This document shows, piece by piece, positions 58,004 through 64,000 of a DNA stretch of 64,000 bases. Made by a program: the position numbers and the translations under genes. Each line of letters starts with the position of its first letter. Positions within the stretch are counted from its first letter, which is position 1. The stretch spans positions 1 through 64,000 of the forward strand of contig JACJYG010000015.1 in NCBI GenBank assembly GCA_020636215.1, given 5' to 3'. The notes beneath the pieces were generated by a model. The model was not told the DNA's origin, ran no database searches, and saw nothing but the letters and a program-made list of their open reading frames with translations. The stretch is from Lewinellaceae bacterium. Lineage in GTDB: Bacteria > Bacteroidota > Bacteroidia > Chitinophagales > Saprospiraceae.

Positions 58004-58132
58004 AACCTTAACCTCAACCTCAACCTTAACCTTAACCTCAACCTTAACCTTAACCTCAACCTTAACCTTAACCTCAACCTCAACCTCAACCTCAACCTCA
58101 ACCTCAACCTCAACCTCAACCTCAACCTCAAC
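58004..58132. repeat. Telomere-like (CCTCAA/CCTTAA)n array
   Basis: About 21 hexamers of AACCTC or AACCTT. The first half mixes CTC and CTT units in CTC-CTT-CTT order; the last ten or so are pure CTC. It ends two bases before the ATG of the recombinase-ATPase gene. In one frame it would encode alternating Asn-Leu, but in the frame of the downstream gene the CTT units give TAA stops. It is therefore a non-coding leader or site array. Confidence 0.92.
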
Positions 58133-58134
58133 CC

Positions 58135-59655
58135 ATGGTTTCCTCCATCCCGCTACCCTCTCGCCAGCAACTGGACCTCCTCCTCTCCCGCGCCAACGCC
58201 AAATACCAGCTGATCGCCCTCCTGATGATGGACGCCGGGCTGCGGGTCACCGAAGTGGTGCGCCTGCAGGTGAAGCATGTCCGGCCAATGGAACAACTAC
58301 TGGTGGTGTTTAGCCTCAAGAAACGGGCGCATTCTAAGGATAAGTTTCGAAAGGTTCCCATTACGAGCCGGATCATCGAGGCGTATGCGAACTACCGCCG
58401 TAGGGCGAAGGGCGTGGATTGGAATGACCCGGAGGCTTTCCTCTTTCCGCCTTCGGATCAGAGCAGCCAGCTTCACCTTTCTCGCAAGTCGGTCTACCGG
58501 CGGATTATGAAGTACTCGAATAATACGGTGAATCCGCACATGCTGCGGCATTACTACGCGACGCGGATGGCGAATAATGGGGAGGATATCCGGGTGGTGC
58601 AGAAGCTCCTGGGGCATAGTAGCCAGCAGGTGACGGAGCGTTACTTGCATGTGGATCAGCAGCGGCTGCGGCAGGCGGTGCGGGGGATGGAACGGGAACG
58701 GAATGTCTTGCGGCGGTTGTGGCGACGGCTGCACCGGCCGCCACCGGTGCTGGTGTTCCCGGCGCAGCGGGGTATGACTGATTTCCATGTGGGCCGTAAG
58801 GGGGAATTGGAACGGTTGCACATCCTGTGCGAGAAGCGGGTGAATGTGCTGCTGCTGGGGCCGCAGGGCATCGGCAAGTCGCATTTGCTGGATAACTTCC
58901 ACCGGGAGCGGATTATCCGTATGGATGATTTCCGGTCGCCGAAACAGACGCTGGGGGGACTGCTCCTGACGCTCTTCGACGGGGATAAGGATGAGGTGCT
59001 CCGCTTGCTGCTGGAGGTGGAGAAACGGGAGGACCTGGAACGGGTCGCCACCAGGGAGAGCATCAAGCGGCTCTGCGAACTGGCGATCGGTGCTACCCAG
59101 CCCAAGGAGTTCACCCTGGTGTTCGACGACCTGACCGACATCACCAAGTATGGGGTGAGCATCCTGGAAAAACTGAAAAACCACTTCCATATTATCGCCG
59201 CGGCCCGCCGCATCAAGATCGAACACGCTACTTTCTTGTCTAACTTCGAGCGGATTGAAATCCAGCCCCTTAGCCGCCCGGAATCCCTGGAGCTGGCGTC
59301 CCGCCTGGCCCAGCCCTTCGCCGAACGCATCGAAGATTACGAGGCGTTCCTCAACCGGGTCTGGGAAAATACCCAGGGCATCCCCCTCTTCGTAGTGGAA
59401 CTGGTGGAGCGCCTGGGTAAAGAACCCATCGTTTCGCTGGAGGCTCTGCAGAAGGTCCGCCACACCGCCTCCAAATCGGAAGTCGACTTCAGCATACCCC
59501 TGATCATCGCTTTCTCCTCCCTGATGGCGCTCCGCTACATGGGCAGCGAACTGGGCCACCACTCCGGCGCCTTCCGCCTCCTCGGCGGCGTCGCCCTGAT
59601 CGTGGCCATCTTCTCCCGCAAGATCTTCCTGGCTTTGAAGCGAAGGTTTGTTTGA
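58135..59655 (+). CDS. Tyrosine recombinase fused to an AAA-type ATPase and membrane anchor (506 aa)
   Basis: Residues 1-180: tyrosine-recombinase catalytic domain with all key residues, R37 (GLRVTEVV), K70 (KDKFRKVP), H135 and R138 (PHMLRHYYATRM), H161 (LGHSSQQVT) and Y170 (ERYLHVD). The usual N-terminal core-binding domain is missing. A basic linker and an ATPase follow: Walker A GPQGIGKS (242-249) and a Walker B candidate FTLVFDDLTD (~335), with a STAND/Cdc6-like layout (HVGRKGELERLHILCEKRVN). Two hydrophobic segments near 464-505 form a C-terminal anchor. No described family has this fusion to my knowledge. It follows the CCTCAA array and precedes a DUF457 membrane protein. Confidence 0.85.
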   Translation: MVSSIPLPSRQQLDLLLSRANAKYQLIALLMMDAGLRVTEVVRLQVKHVRPMEQLLVVFSLKKRAHSKDKFRKVPITSRIIEAYANYRRRAKGVDWNDPEAFLFPPSDQSSQLHLSRKSVYRRIMKYSNNTVNPHMLRHYYATRMANNGEDIRVVQKLLGHSSQQVTERYLHVDQQRLRQAVRGMERERNVLRRLWRRLHRPPPVLVFPAQRGMTDFHVGRKGELERLHILCEKRVNVLLLGPQGIGKSHLLDNFHRERIIRMDDFRSPKQTLGGLLLTLFDGDKDEVLRLLLEVEKREDLERVATRESIKRLCELAIGATQPKEFTLVFDDLTDITKYGVSILEKLKNHFHIIAAARRIKIEHATFLSNFERIEIQPLSRPESLELASRLAQPFAERIEDYEAFLNRVWENTQGIPLFVVELVERLGKEPIVSLEALQKVRHTASKSEVDFSIPLIIAFSSLMALRYMGSELGHHSGAFRLLGGVALIVAIFSRKIFLALKRRFV

Positions 59656-59680
59656 CAGGCTGGGCCCGGGAGGGATGACC

Positions 59681-59730
59681 CGCGGCCCCTAAGAGCCGCC
59701 AAAGCGGTGGTCTCCGGCATTAGCAGAGAT
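59681..59730. repeat. R repeat 1
   Basis: CGCGGCCCCTAAGAGCCGCC then AAAGCGGTGGTCTCCGGCAT and TAGCAGAGAT. A relative (R2) lies 100 bp downstream and another (R3) at 61605, after the DUF457 gene. Confidence 0.7.
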
Positions 59731-59785
59731 TGACAGGTTTACTATGACGAAACTGCTCAACCGATTAGTCTCGTTAGAAATAGAC

Positions 59786-59830
59786 TCGCGGCCCCTGAGA
59801 GCCCCCAAAGCGGTGGTGCCCGGCCTTAGA
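59786..59830. repeat. R repeat 2
   Basis: TCGCGGCCCCTGAGAGCCCC then CAAAGCGGTGGTGCCCGGCC and TTAGA. Same orientation as R1. It is followed directly by GAAATTTGGT-TAATAG and element G. Confidence 0.7.
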
Positions 59831-59842
59831 GAAATTTGGTTA

Positions 59843-60014
59843 ATAGCTCTTAGCTCCATTTCCCCTAAAGCCCCCTAAGCAAGCAGGGAAGTGAGCCACA
59901 AGAGTGGAAAACGGCTCCCCAAGCTTTTCTCCACTATTCGGGAAACCGTAAAGCCTTAAGAAACCTACGCGAACGGCTTTGCTTGCGCTACCGGGAAATG
60001 GAGCTTAGAGCTAT
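59843..60014. repeat. Hairpin element G (172 bp), termini ATAGCTCTTAGCTCCATTTC
   Basis: ATAGCTCTTAGCTCCATTTC is mirrored by GAAATGGAGCTTAGAGCTAT. The middle includes CGCGAACGGCTTTGCTTGCG, also seen near 53813. It is located between the recombinase-ATPase and the DUF457 gene; the rest of this 490-bp gap holds R1, R2 and the leader of the next gene. Confidence 0.8.
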
Positions 60015-60149
60015 CCAAATGTCTCTACAGCCTTGACTTTTTGGCCCTTTTGTGTCAAGACAAAAGGGCGAAGTATACACATTGCATTGAACACCTGGCT
60101 CTAAACCTTTGAAAAACTGACAACAAGAGCAAAACCAAAGTAAAAAACT

Positions 60150-61502
60150 ATGAGAACCCCCAACCACATCATCGGCGGCCTCGTCTTCACCGGCATCTGC
60201 TCCTCCCTCTCCGGCGTCAACCTCTTCGCCTCCCCCCTGCAAACCAGCGTAGCCATCACCGCTTCTCTCCTCCCCGACATCGACCACCCCAAGTCCTTAA
60301 TCGGCACTCTCCTGAAACCCCTCTCCCTCACCATCAACCGCCGCTACGGCCACCGCACCATCACCCACAGCGGGGTGACCCTGGCGGCGCTGACCCTGGC
60401 CATCGCCATCATCGAGAAGCTGGCCACCGGCGCCAACAGCCTGGCGCTGGTCTTCTTCTTCGCCTACTTCTCCCACCTGATGCTGGACATGATGACGCTG
60501 CAGGGGGTGCCCCTACTCTACCCTATCACCAAGAACCCTTTTGTGATCCCCGGCAACCCGGGCTACCGCATCCGCACGGGCGACCTCCGGGCGGAGGCCG
60601 TTATGTTCTGCTTGTTCCTCTCGCTGGGGCTTTTCCTCCGCCCCCTCTTCGAGCATGGGTTCTGGACGTCCTACAACCGGCTGTTCGGCACGATGCAGCA
60701 CCTCTACCTGGAGTTTCAACGGTCGGAGGACCTGCTGGAGGTGCGGTACCTTGCGCATAAGGGAAGCCTGGAGTTGTCGGGAAAAGGCTATTGCCTGGAG
60801 GCGAAGCCGGCACGGGCGGTCCTGCTACAGGGGGATAGCCTGGTGGTGCTGGACCTGTCGGAATTGGTGGTTAAGGAGGTGGAGCCTACGCACACGGGGC
60901 GGCAATTCTTCTTCCGGGAACACCGCTTCGTGGGTATCGGCGCCGATAGCCTGCAGCGCCTGGTGGGCCGGCGCCTCATCGCGAAGCTGGATGTAGCGGC
61001 AGACCGCCCCTTCCTGGTGACGGCAAACGGGGTGACCTCCGAGCAGCGCCGCTTTGAATCGGGCTTCCTGCTGAAACCCGTGTTCCACGAGTTGTTTGAT
61101 TCGATAGAGGCGGAGATGTTCGTCTATGAGCCCAACCCCCGGATTCCAGTCCTGCGGGAGCAGCTCCGCAGCCTCCGTCGGGAGAACCGCAGCCGGGCGG
61201 AGACCGTAGCCCGCCACACTCAGCGCTTGGCGGAACTCGAAACCCAACTACAGCGGGAAAGGGATATGGTGGCCCGCGAAGCCCTCTACCAGCAGTTGGC
61301 AGAGGGCCGAAAACAGAAACTACCACTACCGGATTTCCCAAAAACCTACGAACTACAAGTAGAGATCGCCGCACTGCTGGAACAGGAACAGGCAAAAAAC
61401 GCCCGCCAACAGGAAGCGTTAGAACGGCGCAACCGCGAAGCAGAAAGGCAACCGGCGGGCTTTACGGGTTATTTGACGACGGTTGAAATTGATGGATTAT
61501 GA
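60150..61502 (+). CDS. DUF457/YdjM-like membrane metal-dependent hydrolase with coiled-coil tail (450 aa)
   Basis: The N-terminal half is the YdjM/DUF457 type: H6 (NHIIGG), D43-D45-H46 (LLPDIDHPKS), H68-R69 and H73 (RYGHRTITHS), within hydrophobic segments (TLAIAIIEKLATGANSLALV, FFAYFSHLMLDMMTLQGVPL, VMFCLFLSLGLFLRPLF). Residues 200-450 are soluble: a beta-rich part, then a long coiled coil (LREQLRSLRRENRSRAETVA, LETQLQRERDMVAREALYQQ). Ordinary YdjM proteins end after ~200 residues, so the tail is unusual. Bracketed by the R repeats and placed between the recombinase-ATPase and a secreted coiled-coil protein, it probably belongs to the same module. The biochemical role of the family is not settled. 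Confidence 0.78.
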   Translation: MRTPNHIIGGLVFTGICSSLSGVNLFASPLQTSVAITASLLPDIDHPKSLIGTLLKPLSLTINRRYGHRTITHSGVTLAALTLAIAIIEKLATGANSLALVFFFAYFSHLMLDMMTLQGVPLLYPITKNPFVIPGNPGYRIRTGDLRAEAVMFCLFLSLGLFLRPLFEHGFWTSYNRLFGTMQHLYLEFQRSEDLLEVRYLAHKGSLELSGKGYCLEAKPARAVLLQGDSLVVLDLSELVVKEVEPTHTGRQFFFREHRFVGIGADSLQRLVGRRLIAKLDVAADRPFLVTANGVTSEQRRFESGFLLKPVFHELFDSIEAEMFVYEPNPRIPVLREQLRSLRRENRSRAETVARHTQRLAELETQLQRERDMVAREALYQQLAEGRKQKLPLPDFPKTYELQVEIAALLEQEQAKNARQQEALERRNREAERQPAGFTGYLTTVEIDGL

Positions 61503-61604
61503 GAGGGGTGCGCCCCTACACTTCAAAGCACCGCCCCCCCAAACACCGCCTCATTTGGCGGTATCAGCCCGGCAGAAGACAGGATGGCGCCCTGCAGGGA
61601 TTGA

Positions 61605-61652
61605 CTCGCAGGACCTTTAAGACGCCAACGCGGTGGTCTCCGGCATTAGCAG
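61605..61652. repeat. R repeat 3
   Basis: TCGCAGGACCTTTAAGACGC then CAACGCGGTGGTCTCCGGCA and TTAGCAGG. Same orientation as R1 and R2. With R2 it brackets the DUF457 gene as a direct repeat about 1.8 kb apart. Confidence 0.65.
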
Positions 61653-61661
61653 GTTCGGCGT

Positions 61662-61820
61662 TAAAAAAGAGGCTTTCACGCAGTGTCCGCACTGTATACT
61701 GTTTGAGCTTCGATGCCGCTAAAAATAGAAAACTGCGGCCCGGCAATCAATCCCGGTATAAGCAGATACCTGAACGAATTGGCGAGTTTATACAGTGCAA
61801 CGAAGTGAAAGCCTCTTTTA
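61662..61820. repeat. Hairpin element I (159 bp), termini TAAAAAAGAGGCTTTCAC
   Basis: TAAAAAAGAGGCTTTCAC is mirrored by GTGAAAGCCTCTTTTA, and CACTGTATACTGTTTGAGC pairs loosely with GCGAGTTTATACAGTG. It directly follows R3, just as element G follows R2, so R and a hairpin element occur together twice. Confidence 0.75.
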
Positions 61821-62039
61821 GCCGACTCCGTCTGCCGAAGGCGACTACGTCGTCCGAAGGCCGAAGATGCGTAAGCCGGGAGTTTTCTTTTGCCACTTTT
61901 CTTTTGCGGAAAAAGAAAAGTGGGGACAAGAGAAATCTAGAACCCCAAGCTATTGGAAACAAAACCAAATGAGCAAAAACCAAAACCAAAAACCATGAAA
62001 GCCCCCAACCACCAAATGTGCCATTTACCCCAAACAGCC

Positions 62040-62639
62040 ATGTACTTCCAGAAAGCAAAGTATCTCCTACTCCTCTGCTTCACAACAACCACCATCCACT
62101 CCCAACCCCTCCCCCCGCTAGAAACCCTCTACACCTCCATCGACAGCTTCTACGCCGCCGAAACCCACGCCCACCTCCTCGAATTCCAGGAAGACAAAAA
62201 AGGAGAATGGCTGAAGTACCTACCCAACGTCGGCCTTACATACACGGTAGCCGGCGCTCCCCGCCCCAGCGTAGGCCTCAACAGTGGAATCCTATACCAG
62301 GCGAAACGCGACAAACAACGCAACGCCGCCCGGCGCCGCAGCATCCAAGAGAAAGGGGCGCTCCAGGCAGCCCGCGCCCGGGGAGCGGTGGCGAAGTTGT
62401 ACACTACCTACCTCCTGCGGTTGGAGAGGCTGGAATCCCACCGAGAGCTGCTGGCCATCGATGAGCAGCTCTTCCGGATGGAAGTGGGCCGGTATGAGCG
62501 AGGGGAGATTAGCCCAGGGGATTTCCTGAAAGCGAAACGGGCTTGGCTGCTAAAGCAACAGGAGCTGAGGGATCTGGAGATGGAACTAGAGGTGCTGAGG
62601 CAGGAGATCCTGTTGGAGAGTTTCCTGATGGGGAGATAA
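62040..62639 (+). CDS. Secreted coiled-coil protein, TolC-like segment (199 aa)
   Basis: Start chosen at 62040 because MYFQKAKYLLLLCFTTTTIH followed by SQ is a clean signal peptide; in-frame upstream ATGs precede it. The rest is helical and strongly basic/acidic: LETLYTSIDSFYAAETHAHL, KKGEWLKYLPNVGLTYTVAG, PSVGLNSGILYQAKRDKQRN, then a long coiled coil (LESHRELLAIDEQLFRMEVG, RAWLLKQQELRDLEMELEVL). LPNVGL-PSVGL-LY recalls TolC-type outer-membrane factors, but the length is less than half. It may be a periplasmic partner of the DUF457 protein tail. Confidence 0.7.
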   Translation: MYFQKAKYLLLLCFTTTTIHSQPLPPLETLYTSIDSFYAAETHAHLLEFQEDKKGEWLKYLPNVGLTYTVAGAPRPSVGLNSGILYQAKRDKQRNAARRRSIQEKGALQAARARGAVAKLYTTYLLRLERLESHRELLAIDEQLFRMEVGRYERGEISPGDFLKAKRAWLLKQQELRDLEMELEVLRQEILLESFLMGR

Positions 62640-62856
62640 AACCATACTATTACAACAAAAAAGTTTACAGCAGGATGATTTTAAACAAAAAATGCATATC
62701 GTTGGCTTTTTTACAAGAAATGAATATTTTTATTTCACAGAACTATAAAATATAATGTTTTTTTAAACAAATCTGTTTCTCGAACTCATAGGGTGTCAAT
62801 CTCTTTGTGCTTTTCTAAGCCAATTGAAAGAATCCTAAAGCCTCTGCAAAGTGGGG

Positions 62857-62878
62857 CGATGCTGGAATTCCAGCATCG
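62857..62878. promoter_or_regulatory. Perfect 22-bp palindrome upstream of the KilA-N gene
   Basis: CGATGCTGGAA followed by its exact reverse complement, 42 bp before the ATG at 62921. A perfect even palindrome at this place could be an operator for a dimeric regulator, possibly the KilA-N protein itself. No equivalent is seen before the paralogue at 3817. Confidence 0.5.
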
Positions 62879-62920
62879 AAAAAAAAACATATTCACTAAC
62901 CACACAAAACCAGCTATATA

Positions 62921-63649
62921 ATGAGCTACATTACCAAATTTGATTATGAAGGACAGAGTATTAGCTTCGAATTTTCGGACGGGAATAAGATGATTAATGC
63001 TACACAAATGGCTAAGCCGTTTGGTAAGAAAGTTGGAAACTTTCTTCAGAACAAGGAAACAAAAGAATATGTGCTTATACTGGAAGAAAGATACAACAAT
63101 CCTGAAGAAGAATACCAACGAGAAGTCCTGCGAGTCATAAAAGGTGGAGATGCCGATTCGCAAGGCACTTGGATGGATGAGAAACTGGCCTTGAAATTTG
63201 CTGCCTGGTTAAACCCCAGGTTTGAGCTATGGGTCTTTGACCGGATTTATGAACTCCTCACAACCGGTAAAACGGAACTGAAAAAATATGAACCAAGTGG
63301 CGTCATCAAAAGCCTTCGGTTGATCACTCAACAATTGGAAGAACAGGAACGTATAAACCAGGAGGTAAAAGAAGAACTGGATGTGATAGCTGAACGGTTA
63401 GACGTGATAGAATCTAAGATCATCAGCATAGACGATAATTACTACACCATTGCTGGTTTTTGTAACCTGAAAAAGATTCCATGTCCTTTACATAAGGCAA
63501 AAGAATGGGGCAAAATTACTACTATGTTGTCCAGAGAAAAACAGATGCCTACTGGTATCGCACATGATGAACGTTTTGGCAAGGTCCGAACTTACCATCA
63601 GGAAATATTGAGGGAAGCGGTCAAATTATTAAATACCACTTCGCTTTGA
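62921..63649 (+). CDS. KilA-N domain protein, paralogue of 3817 (242 aa)
   Basis: Same architecture as the protein at 3817: ISFEFSDGNKMINATQMAKP, REVLRVIKGGDADSQGTWMD, EKLALKFAAWLNPRFELWVF, a coiled-coil region (LEEQERINQEVKEELDVIAE) and the C-terminal block YYTIAGFCNLKKIPCPLHKA, DERFGKVRTYHQEIL. The gene is clearly more AT-rich than its paralogue, so the two probably arrived separately. KilA-N proteins bind DNA in phages and large DNA viruses. It stands 177 bp before a DUF4255 gene. Confidence 0.85.
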   Translation: MSYITKFDYEGQSISFEFSDGNKMINATQMAKPFGKKVGNFLQNKETKEYVLILEERYNNPEEEYQREVLRVIKGGDADSQGTWMDEKLALKFAAWLNPRFELWVFDRIYELLTTGKTELKKYEPSGVIKSLRLITQQLEEQERINQEVKEELDVIAERLDVIESKIISIDDNYYTIAGFCNLKKIPCPLHKAKEWGKITTMLSREKQMPTGIAHDERFGKVRTYHQEILREAVKLLNTTSL

Positions 63650-63825
63650 AAACTTCCTTTACACTGACAAATGTCATTTACAATTTCAACTCAATGCTAT
63701 TATATTAAAATCATCTCGAAGACCTACCTCTGATTGTACATTTCCATTTGACATTCTGGCAATCGACTGACTGAAGTCCCGAAATATGCTTCACTGAATA
63801 GAATAATATTTAAATAGGTTCAGTT

Positions 63826-64000
63826 ATGGTCGGAGAAGTACTGGAGTTCCTTAAAGGCGAGTTAAACGCTGTTCTTGAAAAAACAGAGGGGTCGGTTGAT
63901 TATATCGATCATAAAGAAGACCCTCCTCATCTTCATTCTCCCGTTTCCATGCTTTTGGTCAATTTCGAAGAAGAAAACCAGCTTCGCCCAGCCGACAGGT
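63826..64000 (+). CDS. Second DUF4255 (Pvc16-like) gene, partial at the window end
   Basis: ATG at 63826 starts MVGEVLEFLKGELNAVLEKT, continuing through DYIDHKEDPPHLHSPVSMLL and VNFEEENQLRPADR to the edge. The pattern helix - spacer - V-MLLVNFEEE-LRP matches the start of DUF4255 eCIS cap proteins (compare VVMTLINVEEEFTLKNG at 9013). The gene is incomplete. If followed by sheath and tube genes it would open a second eCIS locus; a lone DUF4255 gene is also possible. Confidence 0.7.
   Translation, partial: MVGEVLEFLKGELNAVLEKTEGSVDYIDHKEDPPHLHSPVSMLLVNFEEENQLRPADR

Noticed and set aside
58004..58132. CCTCAA array as a CRISPR or a true chromosome end
   Set aside because: Units are 6 bp without spacers, and coding DNA continues on both sides, so it is neither a CRISPR nor a terminal telomere.
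57968..58213. 81-aa ORF encoding (Asn-Leu)n
   Set aside because: It is simply the hexamer array read in one frame and overlaps the true recombinase gene; no sign of a real protein.
60513..61395. Minus-strand ORFs opposite the DUF457 gene
   Set aside because: The plus strand has conserved metal-binding motifs and a coiled coil; opposite frames are compositional shadows.

Overview
The window looks like the chromosome of a marine or activated-sludge Bacteroidota, probably Saprospiria (Lewinella/Haliscomenobacter-like). This is an inference from several features: moderately high GC, weak Shine-Dalgarno signals with A-rich leaders, Bacteroidota-type lipoproteins, a LytTR regulator, a WD40-TPR protein, and an extracellular contractile injection system (eCIS) of the type carrying DUF5908, CIS tape-measure and DUF4157 cargo proteins. 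I recognised no rRNA, tRNA or CRISPR array.

Layout. (1) 1-6030 is accessory DNA: two small FGGWR-motif proteins, a four-gene block of small genes (1653-3371), a KilA-N protein, a decayed umuC fragment, and an antitoxin-like gene followed by a MntA-HepT toxin-antitoxin pair. (2) 6330-7591 is a recombination scar joining a fragment of the small-gene block to the 3' part of a WD40/TPR gene. (3) 7732-44742 is a large eCIS locus. It runs LytTR regulator, cap (DUF4255), sheath, two tubes, DUF5908, LysM hub, VgrG-like spike, PAAR tip, gp25-like wedge, two giant baseplate proteins, an unrecognised 810-aa protein and the tape measure. Three modular cargo proteins follow, and a fourth cargo-leader gene broken by an IS200/IS605 element. 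On the far side are a DUF4838 protein, an EAD11-like/TM/CARDB protein, a damaged subtilase with P-domains, the AAA+ ATPase, a subtilase-like protein with the catalytic His replaced by Asn, and a membrane protein. (4) 44743-51350 is a graveyard of transposase fragments. It contains a second, partly decayed copy of the 1653-3710 block, a membrane protein, and an rpn-type nuclease gene broken by three insertions. (5) 51438-57743 holds an HNH nuclease pair, secreted and lipoprotein genes, an FGE-like protein and DUF433 antitoxin fragments. (6) 57968-62640 holds a telomere-like CCTCAA/CCTTAA array leading directly into a tyrosine recombinase fused to an ATPase and membrane anchor. A DUF457 membrane protein and a secreted coiled-coil protein follow, with repeated sequences between them. 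(7) 62921-64000 holds a second KilA-N gene and the start of a second DUF4255 gene, which may open another eCIS locus.

Function. The eCIS genes would build a contractile sheath-tube particle. The ATPase would aid assembly, and the DUF4157-type proteins would be loaded as toxins through a shared N-terminal leader. All four leaders carry a variant of PKLTIGQP-(x)-YE-EAD-M; the three coding cargo genes then have a KCxxC element. The C-terminal parts look like different peptidases.

The most unusual non-coding observation is a dense set of interspersed inverted repeats. Nine elements of about 158-172 bp are nearly full-length imperfect hairpins with at least seven different terminal sequences. Six of them share a central motif (CATAGCC-n-AAGCTACGG or a variant). 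Two families of about 37-bp palindromes are also present. Several can be shown to be insertions, because removing them restores a reading frame or because the duplicated copy lacks them.
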